From positions 1-5,467 of the forward strand of contig CADATR010000121.1 in the NCBI GenBank assembly GCA_902790885.1: a stretch of 5,467 bases of DNA, given 5' to 3'. Every line of letters starts with the position of its first letter. Position 1 is the first letter of the stretch. The position numbers and the translations under genes were made by a program. Below the pieces are notes generated by a model. That model made no database searches, was not told the DNA's origin, and was given only the letters and a program-made list of their open reading frames with translations. Shown piece by piece: positions 1 to 5,467 of this stretch. The DNA comes from an uncultured Eubacteriales bacterium. GTDB lineage: Bacteria; Bacillota_A; Clostridia; Peptostreptococcales; Anaerovoracaceae.

Positions 1-1803
1 ATTGTATTTGACTGCCTTCAGCTGCTTATGCTCGTCGTCGTAGTAACTGAGCTGGCTGTACGGGAAGTCGATCGCGATGCCGTTGACGCCTTCAGCCGAG
101 TCGCTGCTGCGGCATACAACGCACGCCTTTGCCGTCTGAGCTATCTCGTCGAGCTCTTCGTCGCTCTTTACCTGCTGCTTGTAGTCGGCGTTCTTGAGGG
201 CTGTCAGATAGCTTACCATGTCTACCTGCTCCTCATCCGCGAACTGATATGCTCCGGCACGGCCGGCTGACATGTTGGCAAATACAGCCGGGCTGTCTGC
301 CATTCTTGCTGTCACATCGTCATAGAGATCTGTCAGCTGAGTGTATACCGGCTTTACGAGAGTAAGGTCTACAAGAGAGAGCGTGCTCTCCTTCTGAGCC
401 TCGCCGTCATTGACAGCGCGCAGGCTCTGGTCGTATGAGCTTACCATCATCCTTCCGAATTCCTCGGTGCTGAGCGTAGGGTCTTCAGCCAGCTTGCCGA
501 ATCCGGCGGTGTAGAACCAGCCCGTGCCCGGCTCAGTCTCCTCCGAAGCCAGATAGTAGTCAGCATATGGTTCGAGCGCGTTCGCGTACTCGACGTTCTG
601 CATCAGGCAGGCGTCGAAGCCTATGAGATCGAACTTCACTCCGGCATCTCCGATGGCCTTGATGATCTCGGACGCCGACATTATGTCTTCTCCGTCCTTG
701 CGCTTGTTGAGATCATCCATGCCGTATCCGCTCGCGAATCCGCCGCCGTGATCCCACAGCACAAGCATGTATCTGTCCGCAGGGTAATTCTTCTTTGCCC
801 AGAGGATGAAGTCCGTAAGCGTTTCAGGCTCGGACATGCATGTGTTCGGATCGATAGTCTCCTCTACCGTAATATCTCCGTCGCTTACGACGTACCTGCC
901 GACGGTAGAATCTTCTATGCCGTTCGTAAACCAGCGGTCAGATCCGCCGGCCTCCATTACGAACTGAAGATGCTCGCCCTTTTTGGTAGCATCCTTCATC
1001 TGCGCTATGTTTATAGAAGCCATTCCTCTGGCGTCCTCAAGGTTGGAGCCTATCACGTACTCCATGACAACGACGTTCTTGTCACCTGAGTGGTCAGGGA
1101 AGAAGTAGTCCCTGGTGCGCTGCTTTTCAACTATCTCTTCATAGCCGGCGCCCAAAGTATCCTCGCGGCTCACGAATTCATTCGAGTCCGAGACCGATTC
1201 CAGCTTCTTTATGGTATCGTTCATCAGGTACTGCGCCACCGGCCTGAAAGGGTGAACTATCGTGGTCACCAGGAAGCAGCCTACTATGAGCACTGCAAGC
1301 TCTGCTATGGAAAAGAGCACCGCGCCCGCTTTTCTGAGTTTCGAGGCAGCAGGTGTGCGCTCCGGCAGCGACTTGAATTCCGGCCTGCCCAGATACGCAC
1401 TCTTTCCGAACGCCAGTATGAGCAGGAAAATCACCGGGAGCAATATCAGACCAAAGCGGAATCCCTTGCCCTTTCCGAACTGCTTCCCGAGCCTCCAGTA
1501 CAGACGAATGAGGAATATCCCGTATACTATGAGCGCTACTGCCGCCAGCACAGAGCCATACAGGTTATCGACCCCGATATATCTTGAGGTGAAGAACATG
1601 GCGATGACTATCATCGCCGGTCTCCAGAATGAGCCCATGCTGCGGAACAGATCTGTCGACATCTCCATCTCTCCGAAGAGAGGAATGATGGCACAGTATT
1701 TCCGCTTGCCCATCTTTCCGAGTATCCTGTAGTAGCACAATATCTGGACCAGCAGTGGCAGAACCCAGACAGTTGGTTCTCTGAAAAGGTATGTAAACAG
1801 CAT
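1..1803 (-). CDS. Membrane-anchored clostripain-like cysteine peptidase (DUF5684-like domain + peptidase C11), C-terminus beyond window
   Basis: The frame stays open from ATG at 1803 to the left edge (601 codons, no stop), so the gene is 3'-partial. Residues 1-183 are hydrophobic with likely membrane segments near 8-27, 63-78, 82-100, 117-132 and 159-183. The pattern around 28-45 (GKMGKRKYCAIIPLFGE) and 105-140 (LGKQFGKGKGFRFG, then AFGKSAYLGR) resembles DUF5684 membrane domains. A linker follows, then a peptidase C11 domain from about 243. It shows the histidine motif YMLVLWDHGGG (His352), the cysteine motif FDLIGFDACLMQNVEYA (Cys399), and the downstream motif ASEETEPGTGW (419-429) typical of clostripain relatives. 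Known C11 enzymes cleave after Arg or Lys and belong to clan CD with caspases. The start is fixed by GGAGGT 8 nt upstream. The gene lies 132 bp downstream of the MoxR ATPase gene on the same strand. Substrate and topology are unknown. The family call is firm; the DUF5684 call is from memory of the pattern. Confidence 0.92.
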   Translation of the reverse strand, partial: MLFTYLFREPTVWVLPLLVQILCYYRILGKMGKRKYCAIIPLFGEMEMSTDLFRSMGSFWRPAMIVIAMFFTSRYIGVDNLYGSVLAAVALIVYGIFLIRLYWRLGKQFGKGKGFRFGLILLPVIFLLILAFGKSAYLGRPEFKSLPERTPAASKLRKAGAVLFSIAELAVLIVGCFLVTTIVHPFRPVAQYLMNDTIKKLESVSDSNEFVSREDTLGAGYEEIVEKQRTRDYFFPDHSGDKNVVVMEYVIGSNLEDARGMASINIAQMKDATKKGEHLQFVMEAGGSDRWFTNGIEDSTVGRYVVSDGDITVEETIDPNTCMSEPETLTDFILWAKKNYPADRYMLVLWDHGGGFASGYGMDDLNKRKDGEDIMSASEIIKAIGDAGVKFDLIGFDACLMQNVEYANALEPYADYYLASEETEPGTGWFYTAGFGKLAEDPTLSTEEFGRMMVSSYDQSLRAVNDGEAQKESTLSLVDLTLVKPVYTQLTDLYDDVTARMADSPAVFANMSAGRAGAYQFADEEQVDMVSYLTALKNADYKQQVKSDEELDEIAQTAKACVVCRSSDSAEGVNGIAIDFPYSQLSYYDDEHKQLKAVKYN

Positions 1804-1935
1804 ATCGTATAACCTCCATGATCCGTTTGCATGCCAGGCATTGCGCCCATACAAATATAAATATACATCAGCGAGCCGCTTGCCGCCACTACTGCCATCC
1901 CAAAGACAGCATTCAGGGGCAGAATGCGGAGCCTG
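1804..1935 (-). other. 132-bp spacer between ATPase and peptidase genes
   Basis: No rho-independent terminator is visible: there is no GC stem followed by a T-run on the minus strand, only a short loopless palindrome (ATGCCAGGCAT, plus strand, about 1832-1842). Read-through from the ATPase gene into the peptidase gene is therefore plausible. On the minus strand one frame is open from ATG at 1898 and starts with a hydrophobic stretch (MAVVAASGSLMYIYICMGAM). It runs out of frame into the peptidase gene until 1611, where its composition becomes Cys/Trp/Ser-rich and unlike a real protein, so no gene is called. Confidence 0.5.
1812..1817 (-). promoter_or_regulatory. Shine-Dalgarno site of the C11 peptidase gene
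   Basis: GGAGGT on the minus strand sits 8 nt before the ATG at 1803. It selects this start over the out-of-frame ATG at 1819, which touches the site and opens only an 84-codon overlapping frame. Confidence 0.8.
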
Positions 1936-3561
1936 TTATCTTTCTCTCTTTCTGCTGAGCACGTATCTGAACCATGCGGCGAATTCCGCTCCGAGCCTCT
2001 CCGCCAGCTCCTCAGCCTCCTTCGGCTTGGCCGACGCGGCGTACAGGCACTGCTGCGCTATCTGGTACTTTCTCGACACAGTCATGCGCGCTATGTCCTC
2101 GTCCGTATACCTTGCCAGGTCGGACAGCTCCTCCTGAGCGCGGAAGAATCTTATGAAAGCATCCGCCGTATCGCGGCCCACGATAGGCTCAATCAGCGCG
2201 AAGTCGTTGTCAGAGCTGTCGAGTATGCGCGATACCATCTCCCAGCGCCGCGGATCCGCGTAGCCCTCAGTGCCGGTGTACGCAGTCCTCAGATAGAGGT
2301 CGTTGTTCGCCAGGAATTCCATTACATAAGGATTTATCCTCTTCCTGACAGCCCACGGCATCCAGTTCTCAACAGTGGTTTTGATATATATGTGCGCGAA
2401 CCTGCCGAAAAGCGGCTCCGCGAGATCGTGAGCGACGCTCGACTCTCCGCGGTCGTTTCCGGCGGCTACTATGCGCGCGTTCTTCGGGAGCGGCCAGCGG
2501 TTGTTCACGAAGCGCTCCAGCACTATCTTGAAGATGACCGCCTGAGTCTGCTTGGTTGCATTGGTGAGCTCATCGAAAAACAGTATGTGGAGCTCTCCGT
2601 CCTCGCACAGGCGCTCCAGCTTCACCAGCCATACCGGCTTTATATCTATGATCTGATCGCTCGTCTCGTTGTATACGGCGCGTCCGTTGATGGACTCCGG
2701 CGTCTCGTTGACGAGCTCTATGTCGAGCACCTGCGGGTCTATCTCTTTGACACGGTCGCTCTTGCCGTCGCCCGTAAGTCCGTGTATGAACACCGGGATG
2801 TCCGCCTTTACGTAGGCGCGTATGAGCTCCATCTCGTCGTGCTCGTCTATGCGGTACGAGCTGCCCGCGGCGGTCTGCGCATCGTCTTCCGCGAGGAGCT
2901 CATCGATGAAGGCCTCCTTCAGATAGGCATCAGCATCTTCTCTCGAAAGCCCCGCGAAGAGAGCCCTGCCGCATATGAGGAGCTTGTTGATCTCGTCATA
3001 ATACCAGCGAATCGGCTTCACCTCTATGAAGACCTCATCGCCCGCAGCCACAGCGCTTCCGTCGCTGTACTGCACGTATCCGGCGTTCGTCTCTTCTGTC
3101 ACCGGCACCCTTACTATCTGCTTGGCGCCGAGTCTGTATACAGGGCGCTTCTCTCCGGCTATGGTATAGCAGCTGCCTGTCTTTTTCAGCGTGCCGGCCC
3201 TTAGCTGCTCCTCCGCCATGTCGCGCATCGACGGCTCAAGTATTACGTACGGATATGTGCCGAGCTCCACGGTCACCACGTCGCCCACTTCGCGCTGATG
3301 CCTCAGCAGCTTCTCGTCGCCCGGCTCCATAAGTATCACAGGCCTTACAGCGCATATCTCGCAGTGGTCGTCGCGCCCGAATCTGTCCACGCAGTCTTCG
3401 CCCGACAGGAAGTAATTCACCTCCCTGTCGTTGAGAGTGAATCCGTCATCCGGAATGATGCTTATAACCAGGTCGCTCGCCTTCGCCGTGCGCCCCACCG
3501 AGCGGAAAAGCGGCAGCGGGCTGCCGAACAGCTGCTTATGTGATAAGAAAACTGACTTCAT
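1936..3561 (-). CDS. MoxR-type AAA+ ATPase with large N-terminal extension
   Basis: The 541-residue protein carries an AAA_5/MoxR-like module at about 240-450. Visible motifs are Walker A GLTGDGKS (261-268), Walker B ILFFDE (326-331), sensor-1 Asn in IVAAGND (N369), an arginine-finger candidate in EPLFGRF (R387) and a sensor-2-like DPRRW (436-440). All residues needed for ATP binding and hydrolysis appear present. MoxR ATPases form rings that remodel or activate partners together with vWA proteins. Typical MoxR proteins are near 300-350 residues; the extra length here is an N-terminal region of about 240. It contains a Cys/His group (C57, H66, C67, C70) and a segment (about 91-205: GDVVTVELGTYPYVI, later VKPIRWYYDEINKLLICG) loosely resembling DUF6273-type beta-rich domains, a tentative comparison. 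The tail is helical and charged and ends in SRKRER. The gene overlaps the vWA gene by 26 bp, with GAGGAG (3572-3577) 10 nt before its ATG, so the two are probably translationally coupled. Confidence 0.9.
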   Translation of the reverse strand: MKSVFLSHKQLFGSPLPLFRSVGRTAKASDLVISIIPDDGFTLNDREVNYFLSGEDCVDRFGRDDHCEICAVRPVILMEPGDEKLLRHQREVGDVVTVELGTYPYVILEPSMRDMAEEQLRAGTLKKTGSCYTIAGEKRPVYRLGAKQIVRVPVTEETNAGYVQYSDGSAVAAGDEVFIEVKPIRWYYDEINKLLICGRALFAGLSREDADAYLKEAFIDELLAEDDAQTAAGSSYRIDEHDEMELIRAYVKADIPVFIHGLTGDGKSDRVKEIDPQVLDIELVNETPESINGRAVYNETSDQIIDIKPVWLVKLERLCEDGELHILFFDELTNATKQTQAVIFKIVLERFVNNRWPLPKNARIVAAGNDRGESSVAHDLAEPLFGRFAHIYIKTTVENWMPWAVRKRINPYVMEFLANNDLYLRTAYTGTEGYADPRRWEMVSRILDSSDNDFALIEPIVGRDTADAFIRFFRAQEELSDLARYTDEDIARMTVSRKYQIAQQCLYAASAKPKEAEELAERLGAEFAAWFRYVLSRKRER

Positions 3562-4609
3562 ACTTGTTCATCTCCTCAGGTTTTTTAACGTACAGCACCC
3601 TTCCTCCCGGAGGGTCTGCCGGCATGTCGCTGTAGATAAGCCAGAGCGCGTCGCATCTGGTAGTCGGCATATCCGCGTAGCCGTCAGTGAATATTATCTT
3701 CGTCTCGGCGTCTCCCGTAAAAGCCTTCACGGCGGTCTCGAAGTTGGTGCCGCCGGCGCCGATTATCTCCAGGTTCTCAATGTCCTTTTCCGAATTGATC
3801 TCCTGGAATCCGTAGAATTCCGTGTCGAAGCATCCGACCTTTATTACCGCGTCCTCGCGGAGCAGATCTCTCACGCCCCTCACGAACGCTCTCAGCAGAT
3901 CCTCGTCTATCGAAGCGCTGGTGTCGAGCAGTATCTCAGCATGCGGCACCGGATAAGGCTTGAACTGCTCTATCAGTATGCCGTCGCGTATGCGGTCCGC
4001 CGGGAACCAGTCGAAATCCATCTGCAGGCTCGGCTCCATCAGATCCGAAAGGCCTGCCACAGCCTGAGCCAGCCCCGGGTCTTCTATATCCCTCAGCTGT
4101 GCTCCCTGCATGTCTCCGGCCTGCTTAGGCTTTTCATCCTCCTGCACCACGAAGACCGTCTCGTCCGACTCGCTTTCAGGGCTCTCATCCTCTGTCGCCT
4201 CGCCGGTATCCTCCTCAGCCTCTTCATAGAGGATGTCATACATCTCCTCGGCGCTCATCCCGGCCGCGTCCCTGCGCCGCCTCGTGCCTGCCGGAGGCTC
4301 AAATCCGTCTGATATGAGGAGCTCATTCACGATGGTGTCGCAGGCCTCATTCCATATCTTCGGATCCCTGCCCTTTCCCCTCTGACGGTGCGCGAGCTGT
4401 ATGTGCATCAGCTGGCGCGCTATAAGAAAGGCCCTGGCTCCCTCGGGCACCTGCGCCATCTTTCGCCCGTTGTAGCTGACCGTCTTCTCGCCGTAAGCGG
4501 CATCCGCCCCCGGCTCGTTCCTGAACTCGATGACGTTCACGAGGTCGCTCCACTCCGGGCATCTCTCAAGAATATCCAGTTTTGTCTCGTTGATGTCAAA
4601 CTGCTCCAT
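3536..4609 (-). CDS. DUF2201-type vWA protein with degenerate metallopeptidase-like N-terminal domain
   Basis: The 357-residue protein is soluble, with no signal peptide or membrane segment. Residues about 5-105 match the putative metallopeptidase domain of the DUF2201 family: FLIARQLMHIQLAH followed by PKIWNEACDTIVNELL (83-98). The usual HExxH is replaced by R65-Q66-L67-M68-H69, so the zinc-binding His and catalytic Glu are missing. A very acidic, probably disordered linker spans about 128-160. The C-terminal vWA domain (about 222-340) has a full MIDAS: DTSAS (D229, S231, S233), Thr288 in GAGGTNF and Asp309 in IFTDG. vWA proteins of this type partner MoxR ATPases and bind ligands through the metal ion. 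The next gene is a MoxR ATPase overlapping by 26 bp. An in-frame TGA at 4616-4618 rules out a longer form, and ATG 4609 is the first usable start, but its own SD is poor (GAAGG only 3 nt upstream). The gene is first in the visible operon. Confidence 0.91.
   Translation of the reverse strand: MEQFDINETKLDILERCPEWSDLVNVIEFRNEPGADAAYGEKTVSYNGRKMAQVPEGARAFLIARQLMHIQLAHRQRGKGRDPKIWNEACDTIVNELLISDGFEPPAGTRRRRDAAGMSAEEMYDILYEEAEEDTGEATEDESPESESDETVFVVQEDEKPKQAGDMQGAQLRDIEDPGLAQAVAGLSDLMEPSLQMDFDWFPADRIRDGILIEQFKPYPVPHAEILLDTSASIDEDLLRAFVRGVRDLLREDAVIKVGCFDTEFYGFQEINSEKDIENLEIIGAGGTNFETAVKAFTGDAETKIIFTDGYADMPTTRCDALWLIYSDMPADPPGGRVLYVKKPEEMNKYEVSFLIT
3572..3577 (-). promoter_or_regulatory. Internal Shine-Dalgarno of the MoxR gene
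   Basis: GAGGAG on the minus strand lies inside the last codons of the vWA gene, 10 nt ahead of the ATPase ATG at 3561. The ribosome finishing the vWA gene passes over this site, which suits coupled synthesis of the two partners. Confidence 0.6.
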
Positions 4610-4679
4610 ACGCCTTCATTTTAGCACACAGAGCGTTGGCAAATAAAACAACTCCTCAATCCTGCAAAAATCCCACGGC

Positions 4680-4707
4680 AATATCTGTACAACTTTTTGA
4701 TTTTGAA
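4680..4707 (-). promoter_or_regulatory. Weak candidate promoter for the vWA-MoxR operon
   Basis: On the minus strand TTCAAA (4707-4702) and GATATT (4685-4680) are 16 nt apart, each matching 4 of 6 bases of the sigma-70 consensus. It would give a leader of about 60 nt before the ATG at 4609. A TAAAAT box at 4623-4618 also exists but has no good -35 and would imply a nearly leaderless transcript. Neither is strong. Confidence 0.22.
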
Positions 4708-4740
4708 AATGAGATAATCGCTGCAGCAACCCATGGTTCG

Positions 4741-4769
4741 TTGACCACCGCAACAATATCAGATAAAAT
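4741..4769 (+). promoter_or_regulatory. Consensus-like promoter boxes just upstream of the Rpn gene
   Basis: TTGACC (4741-4746) and TAAAAT (4764-4769) are 17 nt apart and each matches 5 of 6 consensus bases. The expected start of transcription, near 4776, would fall inside the Shine-Dalgarno site AAGGAGG (4771-4777), so this promoter would yield an almost leaderless message. An alternative -10-like GATAAT at 4713-4718 would leave a normal leader, but its -35 region is poor. Confidence 0.3.
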
Positions 4770-4770
4770 C

Positions 4771-4777
4771 AAGGAGG
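4771..4777 (+). promoter_or_regulatory. Shine-Dalgarno site of the Rpn gene
   Basis: AAGGAGG, 6 nt before the ATG at 4784, is a near-perfect ribosome binding site and fixes the start of the nuclease gene. Confidence 0.85.
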
Positions 4778-4783
4778 ACAGAA

Positions 4784-5467
4784 ATGCCAGATAACAACAT
4801 AAACAGAGAGTATAAGGATACTCTTTTCAAGCTGATCTTCGGAGAGCATAAAAAGTATGCGCTCGCGCTCTACAACGCAGTCAATCACACGGACTACACA
4901 GACGAGAGCGAGCTTGTCGTGAAGACCCTCAGGGATGCTTTGTACGTTGATGTCAAGAATGATGTTGGGTACGTGTTCCATGACATCATGAACCTGATAG
5001 AGCACCAGGCGTCATTCAACCCCAACATGCCTCTACGCGGACTGGGCTACTTTGCCGATATGTACAAGGAGTATATCTCTGAGGCATTCAGAGCTTCATC
5101 AGTTCTGTATTCGGAAAAACTCGTGCATCTGCCGACACCGAGGTACTTCGTTTTGTATAACGGTATTCGCGAGATGCAGGACGATCTGGATCTGAAGCTG
5201 AGCGACGCATATGACAATAAGGGCGACATCGAAGTGATCGCCCATATGCTCAATATTAATAAGGGCCATAACAAGACGCTGCTTGAAGCGTGCAGGCCTT
5301 TGAAAGACTATGCGGAGCTGATCGACCGGATACGAGGTCAGAAGGCACAGGGATGCACTAACGAAGAAGCCGTATCCACAGCAATGAACAGCTGCATCGA
5401 AGATGGCGTGCTTGAAGAGTTTCTCAGGAAGGAGCGTGATAAAGTGGAAAACATACTTATCAGAGGA
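4784..5467 (+). CDS. Rpn family recombination-promoting nuclease / putative PD-(D/E)XK transposase, C-terminus beyond window
   Basis: The frame is open from ATG 4784 to the right edge (228 codons), so the gene is 3'-partial. The opening NREYKDTLFKLIFG (7-20), followed by LYNAVNHTDYTD (29-40), is the standard start of these proteins. The nuclease core shows KNDVGYVF (Asp60) and NLIEHQASFNPNMPLRGLGY (70-89), with Glu73 and Gln75 forming the expected D...ExQ signature. Next comes the conserved PRYFVLYNG (119-127). Known Rpn proteins (RpnA-E of E. coli) are DNA endonucleases that raise RecA-independent recombination, and many were annotated as transposases without being proven mobile. No inverted repeats or target duplications are seen here. 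The gene is divergent from the vWA-MoxR operon. Residues after about 170 are charged and helical, as usual in this family, and continue past the window. Confidence 0.92.
   Translation, partial: MPDNNINREYKDTLFKLIFGEHKKYALALYNAVNHTDYTDESELVVKTLRDALYVDVKNDVGYVFHDIMNLIEHQASFNPNMPLRGLGYFADMYKEYISEAFRASSVLYSEKLVHLPTPRYFVLYNGIREMQDDLDLKLSDAYDNKGDIEVIAHMLNINKGHNKTLLEACRPLKDYAELIDRIRGQKAQGCTNEEAVSTAMNSCIEDGVLEEFLRKERDKVENILIRG

Larger units (their letters stand above)
4610..4783. promoter_or_regulatory. Divergent intergenic region with candidate promoters for both directions
   Basis: This 174-bp spacer is clearly AT-richer than the genes and must serve the leftward vWA operon and the rightward Rpn gene. 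It holds a perfect odd palindrome ATTTTGAAAAT (4700-4710), an 8-bp palindrome GCTGCAGC (4720-4727) and two copies of CAATATC (4679-4685 and 4754-4760). Candidate promoter boxes are listed separately. No known operator or riboswitch was recognised. Confidence 0.5.

Noticed and set aside
748..1732. Plus-strand open frames of 113, 165 and 156 codons
   Set aside because: All lie opposite the C11 peptidase gene, overlap each other in different frames and show no protein-like features.
1832..1842. ATGCCAGGCAT palindrome as a terminator
   Set aside because: The stem has only five pairs around a single base, which cannot form a loop, and no T-run follows on either strand.
1924..3204. 426-codon open frame on the plus strand opposite the MoxR gene
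   Set aside because: It is antisense to a gene with clear AAA+ motifs, its translation has no recognisable motif and an odd Leu/Arg/Val/Tyr composition, and it lacks a good ribosome binding site. It is an antisense shadow.
3431..4312. 293-codon plus-strand open frame across the vWA/MoxR junction
   Set aside because: It crosses two well-supported genes antisense, and its His/Arg/Leu-rich translation matches nothing. It is a shadow of codon bias.
4679..4762. Two CAATATC copies (4679-4685, 4754-4760) as direct-repeat operators
   Set aside because: Seven bases in AT-rich DNA, with other copies occurring inside coding sequence (about 1440), fits chance.
4769..5274. Minus-strand open frames of 78 and 75 codons
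   Set aside because: They are antisense to the Rpn gene, which has clear family motifs and a strong SD.
4784..5467. Rpn gene as part of an insertion sequence
   Set aside because: No terminal inverted repeats or target-site duplication were seen next to its start, and the family is frequently annotated as transposase without being mobile. The right end is outside the window.

Overview
The window looks like chromosomal DNA from a moderately GC-rich anaerobic Bacillota (Clostridia, Lachnospiraceae- or Eubacteriales-like). The reasons are strong Shine-Dalgarno sites (GGAGGT, AAGGAGG), frequent ATA and AGG/AGA codons, and gene families common in gut Clostridia: a clostripain-type C11 peptidase behind a DUF5684-like membrane domain, a DUF2201 vWA protein, and an Rpn/PD-(D/E)XK nuclease. 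The taxon is inferred from gene content only.

Three genes lie on the minus strand and read right to left. The first (4609 to 3536) encodes a two-domain protein with a metallopeptidase-like N-terminus whose HExxH site is lost and a C-terminal vWA domain with an intact MIDAS. The second (3561 to 1936) overlaps it by 26 bp and encodes a 541-residue MoxR-type AAA+ ATPase with a long, unusual N-terminal region. After a 132-bp gap the third gene (1803 to beyond base 1) encodes a multi-spanning membrane protein fused to a C11 (clan CD, caspase-like fold) cysteine peptidase with its His/Cys dyad. Its C-terminus lies outside the window.

A 174-bp AT-richer spacer (4610-4783) separates this cluster from a divergent plus-strand gene (4784 to beyond 5467). 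That gene encodes an Rpn-family recombination-promoting nuclease/putative transposase, cut by the right edge.

The MoxR and vWA proteins very probably work as a pair, as in other MoxR-vWA chaperone systems. The same-strand caspase-fold peptidase suggests a three-part, ATP-dependent, switch-controlled proteolytic system, similar in logic to published MoxR-vWA ternary conflict systems. This last step is a hypothesis from gene order. No RNA genes, CRISPR arrays, insertion sequences or convincing intrinsic terminators were seen.
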